Shown: positions 15,352 through 23,743 of the stretch, in pieces
Position numbering within the stretch: the stretch's first letter is position 1
Layout of the letters: each line of letters starts with the position of its first letter
From: Alphaproteobacteria bacterium
Lineage (GTDB): Bacteria > Pseudomonadota > Alphaproteobacteria > Micavibrionales > Micavibrionaceae
Direction: 5' to 3'
Assembly: GCA_030426925.1 (NCBI GenBank)
Contig: JAUHXT010000017.1
Coordinates: 1-34,029 of the forward strand
DNA: 34,029 nt
Made by a program: the position numbers and the translations under genes
The notes under the pieces: generated by a model
What the model was told of the DNA's origin: nothing
Databases searched by the model: none
The model's input: the letters and a program-made list of their open reading frames with translations, nothing else

Positions 15352-16076
15352 TACGCCGCCGCCAGTTTCAGGGCTTCGGCCACGTCGATATAACCTTCGT
15401 AATAGGCCTTGCCGACGATGACCCCTTCGACGCCATGATCACAGGCGGCCTTCACGGCCTTTAAATCATCCATTGACCCGACACCGCCGGACGCAATGAT
15501 GGGGATGTTAACCGCATGCGCCAATTCAATGGTGGATGCCATGTTTAATCCCTTGCCCGTTCCGTCGCGTTCAATGTCGGTAAAGATAATTGCGGCAACG
15601 CCCGCATCTTCAAATTCCCGTGCAAGGTCAACAGCGTTGATATTGGAATCGGCGACCCATCCATCGACGGCGACGCGCCCTTCACGGGCGTCAATACCAA
15701 CGGCAATTTTTCCTGGAAATTCCTTACAGGCTTCACGTACCAGATCAGGATCGCGTACAGCAGCCGTTCCTAAAATCACGCGGGCGACGCCGGCATCCAA
15801 CCAGTGTTCAATATGTGCGCGGGTGCGGATGCCGCCGCCCAGTTGCACCGGTATGTCCACGCTTTTCAGAATATTACGCACAATGGACGCATCGGACGGC
15901 ATGCCGTTTTTCGCGCCATCCAGATCAACGACGTGTATCCACTGGAACCCTTCTTTTTCAAAAGTTTCCGCCTGCTGCGCTGGGTTGTCGTTGTAAATTG
16001 TCGGTGTGGTCAAATCGCCCTTATAAAGCCGGACGACCTTTCCATCTTGCAAATCTATGGCCGGGTAAATAATCAT
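15351..16076 (-). CDS. hisA: ProFAR isomerase (HisA)
   Basis: HisA is the (beta/alpha)8 isomerase that opens the ribose of ProFAR to give PRFAR, the HisF substrate. The 241-residue protein has the catalytic D8 ([13 protein letters not shown]) and D129 (GIDAREG). Phosphate loops are GGGIRT (80-85) and [12 protein letters not shown] (167-178). A tryptophan within GWVADS (139-144) is in the position used for substrate stacking. It leads the leftward hisA-hisF-hisE unit and is divergent from the HIT gene with only 47 bp between starts, so their promoters must overlap or be leader-poor. Confidence 0.97.
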   Translation of the reverse strand: MIIYPAIDLQDGKVVRLYKGDLTTPTIYNDNPAQQAETFEKEGFQWIHVVDLDGAKNGMPSDASIVRNILKSVDIPVQLGGGIRTRAHIEHWLDAGVARVILGTAAVRDPDLVREACKEFPGKIAVGIDAREGRVAVDGWVADSNINAVDLAREFEDAGVAAIIFTDIERDGTGKGLNMASTIELAHAVNIPIIASGGVGSMDDLKAVKAACDHGVEGVIVGKAYYEGYIDVAEALKLAAA

Positions 16077-16123
16077 GGTAGTGTTTTAACCAGATCAATA
16101 CCCGCAGACCAAGAGGTTTTTTT

Positions 16124-16489
16124 ATGAGCTACGACGATAACAATATTTTTGCCAAAATCCTGCGCGGCGAGATTCCGTGCGACAAGGTGTATGAAGATGA
16201 CTACGTACTGGCGTTCAGAGATATTGCCCCGCAAGCGCCGGTGCATATTCTTGTTATTCCCAAGGGTAAGTATGTGTCGATTGCCGATTTCGGCACGAAA
16301 GGCAGTGCAGACGAGGTTAAGGCTTTGTATGCCGCTGTTGCTAAAATAGCAGACGAAGAAGGCTTAACCGATGGCGGATTCCGGGTGATTGCGAATACGG
16401 GGCTGAATGGCGGGCAGGAAGTGCCACATTTCCATGTCCATATACTGGGCGGGCAGAAACTGGGCCCGATGTTGGTGAAAGCCGCATGA
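16124..16489 (+). CDS. HIT family protein, HinT-like
   Basis: A 121-residue histidine-triad hydrolase, expected to act on purine nucleoside phosphoramidates and adenylated lysine derivatives. The triad is HFHVHILGG at 102-110, with H104 the nucleophile. IFAKILRGEIPCDKVYEDD near the N-terminus and GQEVPHFHVH are typical of bacterial HinT. AGAGG lies before the ATG. In many alphaproteobacteria a HIT gene follows hisE in the same operon; here it is on the other side of the cluster and divergent from hisA. Confidence 0.94.
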   Translation: MSYDDNNIFAKILRGEIPCDKVYEDDYVLAFRDIAPQAPVHILVIPKGKYVSIADFGTKGSADEVKALYAAVAKIADEEGLTDGGFRVIANTGLNGGQEVPHFHVHILGGQKLGPMLVKAA

Positions 16490-16500
16490 TTTGCTTGTTT

Positions 16501-17088
16501 TTAGTGGATTGTGCCGGGAAACAGGATGACGTTTTCGGCAATATCCTCGGTTGTACGTACGTACGGCTCGTTCTGAATGTCGCAGCCCTGCAGCTCCTGT
16601 AGCACGAAATCCGCGATTTCCATGTGTGCACGTGCCTGTATGCTCAAAATATAGCACAGGTCCTTGATGGTCTGGTTGCTTTCGTCCAGTGACGCCATCA
16701 CAGTATCAAGGATATCAGCCAGCGCTTCCAGGTCTTCGGGTACGTGCTGCAGTACCTCAAACAATTTTATGCCTTCACGTGACGGATTACGGCCATCGGA
16801 ATGGGCCAGCCAGTCCGGGCCGTATTCTTCCAGCACTTTTTCGGCTTCCACCGTTAAAGCGCAGGAAACCGGCACGTCCGGGCATAATTGTGCGGAAATA
16901 TGACCGACACTCAAGGCAATGGCCAAAAGCGCGGTGTCCGGGTCCATTTCACTTAATGCTTCGTGCAGCGCATATTGAATGTCCGGCTCGATCGCCGCTG
17001 CGCTTTTAATCAGATCACCCACGGCAAACGGCACCACCAATTTGGTATGCAGCCGTGCCAGTTGATCACTGCTTAAGTTCGAAGACAT
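16501..17088 (-). CDS. Helical protein of unknown function
   Basis: A 195-residue, acidic, mostly alpha-helical protein. I do not recognise a family. No signal peptide, transmembrane segment or catalytic motif is visible. Leu/Ala/Glu-rich helices dominate (for example ALSEMDPDTALLAIALSVG and LEALADILDTVMASLDES), which would suit a structural or interaction role. Its 3' end lies 11 bp from the convergent HIT gene. The upstream region to comM is 208 bp and no strong Shine-Dalgarno is seen. Its length and the absence of any competing ORF support it as a real gene. Confidence 0.6.
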   Translation of the reverse strand: MSSNLSSDQLARLHTKLVVPFAVGDLIKSAAAIEPDIQYALHEALSEMDPDTALLAIALSVGHISAQLCPDVPVSCALTVEAEKVLEEYGPDWLAHSDGRNPSREGIKLFEVLQHVPEDLEALADILDTVMASLDESNQTIKDLCYILSIQARAHMEIADFVLQELQGCDIQNEPYVRTTEDIAENVILFPGTIH

Positions 17089-17296
17089 TTTTTTAAGACG
17101 ACCCTTGTTATAGATTAAGACGACACCCGCCGTTTATCCGGATATCTAAGCCTTATTTTTAGCGGCAAAAGGTGAAGAAGCGCTTAAAAGTCCGTCAACA
17201 AAGGGTTAAAGAAGATATTTTTTTAAACGGACGCTTGTTTCCGTTTTGTTCTTGTGTCATAGATAAAGCAGGATAGATACAACAGGATAGGTCGCC

Positions 17297-18823
17297 ATGG
17301 TCGCAACCGTGCGCACGATTGCTTTTCAAGGGGTGGAAGTTTGCCCCGTGGATGTGCAGGTGCAGATCGCATCCGGCATGCCAGCTTTTACGATTGTCGG
17401 CCTGCCCGATAAGGCCGTTGCAGAAAGCAAGGAGCGGGTGCGCAGCGCGCTGCATGCCATGGGAATTTCGTTGCCGCCCAAACGGCTGACCGTGAACCTT
17501 GCTCCCGCCGATGTGATGAAAGAAGGCAGTCATTATGATTTGCCGATTGCGCTTGGCTTGCTGGCGGCGATGGACATTATGCCCAAGGAAGAGTTGGCGG
17601 ATACCATTGTTCTTGGTGAGTTGTCACTGGATGCGACGATACGTGCCGTGGCGGGCGTTTTGCCCGCTGCGATCCATGCGGGATCCAATGACAATAAGCT
17701 GATATGTCCCGGTGATTGCGGAGGTGAAGCAGCGTGGGCCGGAAATATTGATATACTGGCACCTACCAATCTTTTGCAACTTATCAATCACATGAAAGGC
17801 ACGCAGGTAATGGGCCCGCCAACACCGAAGCTGGCGAATGACGATATGTTGCATGTGCCGAACCTGTCGAGCGTCAAGGGACAGGAAAGCGCAAAACGTG
17901 CGCTGGAAATCGCCGCCTGCGGCGGACATAATTTATTGATGGTAGGACCGCCGGGGTCCGGTAAATCAATGCTGGCATCCTGTCTGCCTGGTATATTGCC
18001 GCCGCTGTCCCCGTCAGAAGCGCTGGAAGTTTCGATGATTCATTCACTGGCCGGGACATTGCCGGAAGGCGGTTTGATGAAAACGCGGCCCTATCGCGAT
18101 CCGCACCATTCGGCATCGCTGCCCGCACTTATTGGCGGCGGGCATAAAGTGAAGCCCGGGGAAATATCGCTGGCGCATCGCGGGGTGTTGTTTCTTGACG
18201 AATTGCCGGAGTTTGCGCGATCGACACTGGAAGCGATGCGTCAACCACTGGAAACAGGAGAAACGCTGGTGGCACGGGCCAATATGCATGTGAAATACCC
18301 GGCGCGGTTCCAGCTGGTGGCGGCGATGAACCCGTGCCGATGCGGGCACCTGGGGGCACCAGACATGGAATGTACGAAAGCTCCGAAATGCGGAACGGAT
18401 TATCAGGCAAAACTGTCGGGGCCGCTTTTGGACCGGATTGACCTGCAGGTCGATGTGCCACCGGTTTCCGTGGCCGATTTATCGGCACAGGGCGGCGAGG
18501 ATTCGGCCATCGTGGCCGCGCGGGTGGCCAGAATTCGACAAATTCAGGAAAATCGTTATAAGTCATTGACCGAAAACGGAAAAATTCGCATGAATGCCGA
18601 TGCGGGCAGTGAATTGCTGGAACAGGTGGCGCCATTGGATTCCGCCGCAAAAAGTGTTTTAGATCAAGCAGTTGAGCGCATGAACCTGTCCGCCCGTTCC
18701 TATTTTCGCCTGATGCGCGTGGCACGCACCATTGCCGACATGGACGGCGCGCCGGATACGCTGTCGTCTGCCCATATCGCGGAAGCCATTTCGTATAAGC
18801 GCCTCACATATAGTCGTTTTTAG
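17297..18823 (+). CDS. comM: YifB/ComM family magnesium-chelatase-like AAA+ ATPase
   Basis: A 508-residue protein, the family length. In naturally transformable bacteria ComM is a hexameric helicase that drives branch migration during integration of single-stranded DNA; elsewhere its role is less clear. The N-terminal Lon-like (S5) domain is at about 20-165. The AAA+ module has Walker A GPPGSGKS at 217-224 and Walker B VLFLDELPEF at 297-306. A cysteine cluster, C347 and C349 (NPCRCG), C359 and C365, probably binds zinc. A C-terminal Mg-chelatase domain follows (ARSYFRLMRVARTIADM). AGGATAGG lies just before the ATG. No other competence gene lies nearby. Confidence 0.95.
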   Translation: MVATVRTIAFQGVEVCPVDVQVQIASGMPAFTIVGLPDKAVAESKERVRSALHAMGISLPPKRLTVNLAPADVMKEGSHYDLPIALGLLAAMDIMPKEELADTIVLGELSLDATIRAVAGVLPAAIHAGSNDNKLICPGDCGGEAAWAGNIDILAPTNLLQLINHMKGTQVMGPPTPKLANDDMLHVPNLSSVKGQESAKRALEIAACGGHNLLMVGPPGSGKSMLASCLPGILPPLSPSEALEVSMIHSLAGTLPEGGLMKTRPYRDPHHSASLPALIGGGHKVKPGEISLAHRGVLFLDELPEFARSTLEAMRQPLETGETLVARANMHVKYPARFQLVAAMNPCRCGHLGAPDMECTKAPKCGTDYQAKLSGPLLDRIDLQVDVPPVSVADLSAQGGEDSAIVAARVARIRQIQENRYKSLTENGKIRMNADAGSELLEQVAPLDSAAKSVLDQAVERMNLSARSYFRLMRVARTIADMDGAPDTLSSAHIAEAISYKRLTYSRF

Positions 18824-18848
18824 GGCCCAAATTTGTATTTAAAGCCCT
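18822..18848 (+). terminator. Weak hairpin after comM
   Basis: AGGGC pairs with GCCCT, and an inner AAAT pairs with ATTT around a TTGT loop, with a small asymmetric internal loop. No U-run follows, so it is a poor intrinsic terminator. It overlaps the candidate promoter of the next gene pair. Confidence 0.25.
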
Positions 18849-18862
18849 GATTCCCCTATAAT
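18833..18862 (+). promoter_or_regulatory. Candidate sigma70-type promoter for the two orphan genes
   Basis: A perfect -10 hexamer TATAAT at 18857-18862 lies 18 bases after TTGTAT at 18833-18838. The predicted start near 18869 would give a leader of about 50 bases to the ATG at 18921. It supports separate transcription of the two following genes from comM. Confidence 0.45.
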
Positions 18863-18920
18863 TAATCTGTAGAACCAAATGTGGTTACAGGTAAAAAATT
18901 ATCAGGGAAGTCAAAGACTT

Positions 18921-19799
18921 ATGAGTACGGAATCAACATATACAGTCGGTGAGGGATACGTTCCGGATGTCGGAGGCCATTCATCAGGCGGTGCTATTGC
19001 CGCCGCCGCACAGGCCGCCAACGCCGCCGCTGCAACGGTACGCGAAGAGGCCGCAAAAATAGAAACCGCCGCGAAAGACGCCATCGCCAAGGAAACAGAC
19101 CCGCAGGCACGCATGGCGGATGCTGATGCAGAAGGGCTGACACAATCCGGCGGACGGACGATCGATCTGGGCACTGACAAAGGAATGCGTGAGTTGAACG
19201 GGGAAATGACGGCGCGCGCAACCGGCATTGAACAGCATGCAAAAGACATGTCGAAAGCCCAGCCGGGCGTATACAGAAATGTTCCGTCCGGCGGCGTTAT
19301 TACAACGACGACCCTTGAAGACACCAGCAACAAATTATCTGGCGAGAATGTTTCCATTAAAGCCAAGGGCGGAAATTTAAAAGGCGGAACATCCTTAAGT
19401 GAAAAAACCGGATTAAGTGGTCAGAAACATGCACCTGGCCTGGCAGGTCCGCGCATGGCCGCAGTGCCAACCGGCCCCGGCGGAATGGGCGGCGGCGCAG
19501 CGATGATGGCGAAACGCCAGACAATCAGCACAGGCAGGGCAGACGAAAAGATTGCCCGCATTAACGGCGAAGTTGCAAAACGCGATCCAAACACACCGGC
19601 AGACATGTCACGCCACGATCACAATGCGATGAAATACCAGGACCGGCAGGGTGAGGACACATTCAAGCAACAGGAACGGTTTATGCCGAAAACTCCGGCC
19701 ACAGCGGCAATGCAAAACTCTATGTACGCGATGAAGATGGAGCTGAACGGCCCTACCCCACCGACCAACAAAATGTTTAAAGAAGATGGGACCGCATAA
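18921..19799 (+). CDS. Low-complexity protein of unknown function, first of a coupled pair
   Basis: A 292-residue protein with no Cys or Trp. AGGGAAG at 18904-18910 supports the ATG at 18921; an in-frame ATG at 18879 lies close to the predicted transcription start and lacks such a site. Residues 24-56 are an Ala-rich helix (AIAAAAQAANAAAATV, then Glu/Lys-rich). The middle is Gly/Thr-rich (GGVITTTTLED; GPGGMGGGAAMM at 185-196), and the C-terminus is Lys/Met/Pro-rich. Most of it is likely disordered. It has no signal peptide or membrane segment. Its TAA shares a base with the ATG of the next gene (TAATG). I do not recognise a family; a structural, secreted or scaffold role is possible, but nothing in the sequence decides it. 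Confidence 0.62.
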   Translation: MSTESTYTVGEGYVPDVGGHSSGGAIAAAAQAANAAAATVREEAAKIETAAKDAIAKETDPQARMADADAEGLTQSGGRTIDLGTDKGMRELNGEMTARATGIEQHAKDMSKAQPGVYRNVPSGGVITTTTLEDTSNKLSGENVSIKAKGGNLKGGTSLSEKTGLSGQKHAPGLAGPRMAAVPTGPGGMGGGAAMMAKRQTISTGRADEKIARINGEVAKRDPNTPADMSRHDHNAMKYQDRQGEDTFKQQERFMPKTPATAAMQNSMYAMKMELNGPTPPTNKMFKEDGTA

Positions 19800-20203
19800 T
19801 GTTGAATGAGCGCAGCCTGAATACACTTGGTGAGATTAGAGAGAATGGCACGGATTTTGGGGCATCCATGCCGGAAGTTACGCCGGAAAGCGTAGATCAG
19901 GAAGCAATTCAAACAATAAGCGAAAGAGCTTTGGGAGACACGCAGATAGGCGTTAGCATTGAAAATGCAAGTTACTCCATGGCAGAAAAAATGGGTATGA
20001 ACTCGGCGATCACGCTTCAAACTCCCCCTCCTTCCGCCGGTGATGGATTGGGCGCACTTTTAGGGCCGGTTAATGAGGTAACAACAGATATTCATGCGCG
20101 ATTACAAACGCAGCAGCCACAACCGCTTGCACAGCAGTTCGATGGTCAAGCCACCATGCAGCCGACTGCACCGCAACCGCAGCAACCGGGTTTATTCAGT
20201 TAA
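19799..20203 (+). CDS. Small low-complexity protein of unknown function, second of a coupled pair
   Basis: A 134-residue protein, again without Cys or Trp, starting in a TAATG overlap with the previous gene. An acidic N-terminal part (ENGTDFGASMPEVTPESVDQ) is followed by a Gln/Pro-rich C-terminal tail (from about 103, LQTQQPQPLAQQF, ending QPQQPGLFS). The composition matches its partner, so the two products may act together. The gene ends inside the 3' end of the convergent CDP-alcohol transferase-like gene (12-bp overlap). No homologous family is recognised. Confidence 0.58.
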   Translation: MLNERSLNTLGEIRENGTDFGASMPEVTPESVDQEAIQTISERALGDTQIGVSIENASYSMAEKMGMNSAITLQTPPPSAGDGLGALLGPVNEVTTDIHARLQTQQPQPLAQQFDGQATMQPTAPQPQQPGLFS

Positions 20204-20863
20204 ATCGTCTTCGGATTCATCATCATTGTTATTGAGTGCTGATGCGTCGCCCTCTTTGTGAACCGGGGGTGCGATTTTCAGTTCCTGCATCGTCGCAAAA
20301 ATCCGGCCGAAGGCCGTCACCCAGCACAGCAAGCCAAACAGCATGGAGATAGGAGCAAACATCCCGGGAAGAAGAAAAATCAGGGCCAGGTAAATGGTGA
20401 TTTCCGTTCCTTCCACCACGCTGCCCGGTGCGAATGATACCTTGCCAGCGGTTTGCGGTTTCTGGTCATTGCCGAGAATAATCGATGCGTAGTGCGTTGC
20501 GGTCATGGACATGAAACTGAAAATGACGAATGCGGCGGCCGTTCCCTGCCCCTGCCCGATGCCGAACATGAAAATCACAAGCCCAAAGAACACGATATTG
20601 GTGATGGCATTCATGTATGTGCCAAAGGCCGTACGTGTTCCGGCGTCGGCTACCGCATCATCCAGAACATCCGATGCGCGGTTGGCCAGCATCAGGATCA
20701 GGCCGATGCCGTAGGCCTGCATCCCCGCACAAAACGATGCGAGAACACCGACAACAAAACCGCCAAGTGTGATTTGTGTGGCCGTAAATTTATTGCCGTG
20801 AAGGTTTTTCCCAACCTGAGTGACGTATTTTTCGATATAAGGTTTTACAAAACTGTCGAGCAT
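20192..20863 (-). CDS. CDP-alcohol phosphatidyltransferase-fold membrane protein with degenerate active site
   Basis: A 223-residue protein with about six hydrophobic segments and an acidic C-terminal tail. The family motif is D-x2-D-G-x2-A-R-x8-9-G-x3-D-x3-D. Here the matching segment at residues 65-89 reads D65, D68, then D69 (for Gly), A72, D73 (for Arg), G81, N85 and N89 (for the last two Asp). So the first two aspartates remain, but the Gly, the Arg, the third metal-ligand Asp and the catalytic-base Asp are replaced, with one residue fewer before the second Gly. Fold and surrounding sequence (ANRASDVLDDAVA) still support the family. It may be inactive or have altered chemistry. It converges with the orphan pair. 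Confidence 0.75.
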   Translation of the reverse strand: MLDSFVKPYIEKYVTQVGKNLHGNKFTATQITLGGFVVGVLASFCAGMQAYGIGLILMLANRASDVLDDAVADAGTRTAFGTYMNAITNIVFFGLVIFMFGIGQGQGTAAAFVIFSFMSMTATHYASIILGNDQKPQTAGKVSFAPGSVVEGTEITIYLALIFLLPGMFAPISMLFGLLCWVTAFGRIFATMQELKIAPPVHKEGDASALNNNDDESEDDLTE

Positions 20864-20968
20864 AATTCATAATTCCTAAACTGTCTGGTGTTAGAATAAC
20901 GCTACTCGCTAGTCTTTTCATAGGCTATATATAGGGAAATACACAACACAATGGGTACAGGACTTACA

Positions 20969-21901
20969 ATGCGTCTTTCGGTTTTGTTGCTTTTACTATT
21001 TTTTCTGCCGTCACCTGCGCACGCATTTGCAGACGGACATATTGCGTATTGCGACGAAGCGGACAGTACCGCGGCGCTGCAGGATTGCGTCAACAAACAC
21101 CATGCAGCGGCGCAAAACAAGCTGAACCAAATATATGAAGAGCTGATCGCGAGCCTGGAAGGCGAAGCTGTGGAAAAGCTGCGTGAATTACAGGCAACGT
21201 GGCTGGAATACCGCGACGCGGAATGTGAGTGGGAAGCCAGCCGGGTGGAGACAGACGGGCTTATCAAAATTTATGAATTATCCTGTGAAGCGCGGATGAC
21301 GATTGACCGGGCAGAACTGCTGGAAGCCATTTACAAAAATGAAGATACGGAAAAACAGGCCGAGTTATCCGGCTTTCCGCGGTGGATGAACGCGCTGACG
21401 TCCGATTACCCGGATGTTTTCTGGCGTTTTGGCGAGCGCAAGCGCATGGACCTGAATTGTAACGGTGATGAGGAAGTGATTATGGTTGGGGCCGCCGTTT
21501 CCAGAATAAAAGTGCTGGAAGCCGCAGACGATACCATGGAAAAGGACGAAAAGGGGCGTACGCCTCATGCGCTGGATGTCGTTGTGGCCATAACAGAAAA
21601 CACACGTACGGGCCGTCCGAAATCGCAGCTGTTCCGTTTGCCAATTACGCAGACGCTGAACGGCCCGTCATTGTGTTCGGACAATGTATCGCTGGTTAGC
21701 ATTTTACCGGATGCAAAAGCTGAAAAGCCTGCCGACGAAGAGGCGCAGACGGAAGATGCAAATGCAAAAGAAGAGACGCCTGTTTGTGAAAACAAGATCG
21801 CAGTTCAGGCGAAAAACTGTCTGCCGGTTTTCCTGTCATGGTCGGGTAAGGACTATGTCCTGAGCGTTCCGGCAGAAGAAGAACCACAAGAAAATCAATA
21901 A
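20969..21901 (+). CDS. Exported protein with an LprI-like (DUF1311) N-terminal domain
   Basis: From the ATG at 20969 the protein has 310 residues and a signal peptide of about 19 residues ending PAHA. ACAGGA at 20957-20962 favours this start over the in-frame ATG at 20951. Residues about 25-110 match the lysozyme-inhibitor LprI-like pattern: a Cys (C28, YCDEA), a helix with LNQIYEELIASL, then LQATWLEYRDAECEWEA and a final Cys (C106). C28, C40, C86 and C106 would form two disulfides. The C-terminal 200 residues, with a Cys at both ends and an Ala/Glu-rich linker, are unrecognised. The protein is probably periplasmic; inhibition of lysozyme is family lore, not shown here. LOG follows after 3 bp. 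Confidence 0.8.
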   Translation: MRLSVLLLLLFFLPSPAHAFADGHIAYCDEADSTAALQDCVNKHHAAAQNKLNQIYEELIASLEGEAVEKLRELQATWLEYRDAECEWEASRVETDGLIKIYELSCEARMTIDRAELLEAIYKNEDTEKQAELSGFPRWMNALTSDYPDVFWRFGERKRMDLNCNGDEEVIMVGAAVSRIKVLEAADDTMEKDEKGRTPHALDVVVAITENTRTGRPKSQLFRLPITQTLNGPSLCSDNVSLVSILPDAKAEKPADEEAQTEDANAKEETPVCENKIAVQAKNCLPVFLSWSGKDYVLSVPAEEEPQENQ

Positions 21902-21904
21902 ATC

Positions 21905-22483
21905 ATGATCGAATCAGTTTGCGTTTATTGCGGGTCATCCGCGAATGTTGATGAAATTTACAAGCAATCCGCTACAGAGTTAGGACAATTGCTGGTTAAA
22001 GAGAAATGGACAACCGTTTATGGCGGGTCGTGTGTCGGGCTTATGGGACTTTTGGCCGATTCGGCGTTGGCTGCCGGAGGGAAAGTTGTCGGCGTTATGG
22101 CACAAAACCTTGTTCATTATGAACTGGACCACAAAAATCTTACCGAAATCCATATCGTACCGACGATGCACCAGCGCAAACAGATGATGGTGGATCTGGC
22201 CGATGCCTTTGTCGTTTTGCCGGGCGGAATTGGCACGATGGATGAATTTTTTGAAGTCATTACGTGGAAGCAAATCGGTTTACATGATAAGCCGATTGTT
22301 GTCGTCAATCTGGATAACTATTGGGACAAGCTGATTTCCCTTATCCACGGGCTTGGGAATAAGGGGTTTATGCGCCAAAACTATGACCATCTGTTTACCG
22401 TGGTTGATACGGTCGCCGATGTGCCGGACGCGTTGAAAGCCGCGCCGAAGGAACGGTTTGATCCAACCACAAAATGGATATAG
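21905..22483 (+). CDS. LOG family protein (cytokinin riboside 5'-monophosphate phosphoribohydrolase type)
   Basis: A 192-residue Rossmann-like protein of the TIGR00730 family. The signature motifs are present: VYCGSS at 7-12, MHQRKQMM at 88-95 and PGGIGTMDE at 106-114, which form the active site. Family members cleave the N-glycosidic bond of nucleoside 5'-monophosphates such as AMP; plant LOG enzymes release active cytokinin. In a free-living bacterium a nucleotide-salvage or stress role is more likely than hormone synthesis. The gene starts three bases after the LprI-like gene and is probably cotranscribed. Confidence 0.92.
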   Translation: MIESVCVYCGSSANVDEIYKQSATELGQLLVKEKWTTVYGGSCVGLMGLLADSALAAGGKVVGVMAQNLVHYELDHKNLTEIHIVPTMHQRKQMMVDLADAFVVLPGGIGTMDEFFEVITWKQIGLHDKPIVVVNLDNYWDKLISLIHGLGNKGFMRQNYDHLFTVVDTVADVPDALKAAPKERFDPTTKWI

Positions 22484-22629
22484 TTTTCATAAACGATTAA
22501 GTGTGATTTAAACCTTTTCGGGCAAACTGTTACTAAAGGCATAAAAGGGTTTTCTCCTGCCTTCTTTCATTGTTAATCTTACGTGAAGCTTTATGGCTTT
22601 ATTTTTTGGGACTATCGGGGACCACAACG

Positions 22630-23682
22630 GTGATATACGAACACGATATTGACAAGGCGAATGAAATTGCCAGCGCAGCGCTAGAGAAGCTGCATAAATT
22701 GACTATTGCGCCAAGTCCGGACAATTTTGAAGTCTGGTACGTTTATTACGCGCATCTGAACCCGAATCTTCGTGAAGAAATTGACGAAAAAATTAGAAGC
22801 GAAGGCAGCCTGAACGATAAGACTGTACGGGCGCTGTATGAAAAATATATCAGCGAAACCCGCCATCAGGATTTGTACAAGGAAGCCGGTGACCAGATTC
22901 ATTCCACAATTCAGGATGTATCCGGGCTTGTTTCAAACGTGAAGTCGGCAACGGACCAGTATTCCGAAACGCTGGAAGGTGTGAATAAGAAACTGACCGA
23001 GGATGCGGACAAGGAAGAACTTCAGGAAATCGTGAAGGCCGTTGTCGCCGATACGACCAAGATGCTGGACAATAACCGTCAATTGCAAGAGCAGCTTGAG
23101 CGCTCCTCAGTTGCGATGGCGGAATTGAAAAAAGACCTCGACCGCGTGCGTCAGGAAGCGATGACAGACGGTCTGACAGGTCTTGCCAACCGTAAAATGC
23201 TGGATGAGCGCATGGACCAGATGCTGGAATACGCGGTGCAGTCCGGACTTGGTTTTATTTTTATGATTCTGGATATCGACCATTTCAAAGCGTTTAACGA
23301 CAATTACGGCCACCAGGTCGGCGACCAGGTGTTACGTCTTGTTGCCCGTACGCTGGTTGACGGCGTGAAGGGGAAAGACCTTGTTGCGCGTTACGGCGGC
23401 GAAGAATTTGTTGTATTGTTGCCTGATACAAACATTCAGGCCGGTGTAGCAGTGGCTGATAATTTGCGCAAGGCGGTTGCCAATAAAGAGGTCATCAACC
23501 GTTCCACGGGCGAGCGTTTGGGGCAGATTACACTGTCAGCCGGTGTGGCCGAATATGCACAGGGCGATACTGTAGAAAGCCTGATTGAACGTGCCGATTC
23601 TGCACTATATACAGCCAAAAATAACGGACGGAACCAGGTTGCTTCATCACCGAATTCCGACAAAGCCGAAAAACGCGCTTAA
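22630..23682 (+). CDS. Diguanylate cyclase (GGDEF) with helical N-terminal domain
   Basis: Makes cyclic di-GMP from GTP. I place the start at GTG 22630, preceded by GGGGA at 22616-22620; the longer frame needs a TTG at 22570 with no ribosome site. The 350-residue protein has no signal or TM segment. Residues 5-80 form a helical module (PSPDNFEVWYVYYAHLNPNL) common in alphaproteobacterial GGDEF proteins. A coiled-coil-like stretch at about 110-178 precedes the catalytic domain (MTDGLTGLANR, DIDHFKAFND). The active loop is GGEEF at 256-260, so activity is expected. The inhibitory I-site position reads KGKD (247-250) rather than RxxD, so product feedback may be weakened. Confidence 0.92.
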   Translation: MIYEHDIDKANEIASAALEKLHKLTIAPSPDNFEVWYVYYAHLNPNLREEIDEKIRSEGSLNDKTVRALYEKYISETRHQDLYKEAGDQIHSTIQDVSGLVSNVKSATDQYSETLEGVNKKLTEDADKEELQEIVKAVVADTTKMLDNNRQLQEQLERSSVAMAELKKDLDRVRQEAMTDGLTGLANRKMLDERMDQMLEYAVQSGLGFIFMILDIDHFKAFNDNYGHQVGDQVLRLVARTLVDGVKGKDLVARYGGEEFVVLLPDTNIQAGVAVADNLRKAVANKEVINRSTGERLGQITLSAGVAEYAQGDTVESLIERADSALYTAKNNGRNQVASSPNSDKAEKRA

Positions 23683-23743
23683 AAAAACTTCTTTTCCAGC
23701 TAACGCATTGATTAGCGTTTACAGACAGTCTATGTCTTAAGGC

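Noticed and set aside
23696-23730. Inverted repeats GCTAA/TTAGC and AACGC/GCGTT after the GGDEF gene
   Set aside because: Arms are only 5 bases, the two pairings compete, and there is no U-run, so I do not call a terminator.
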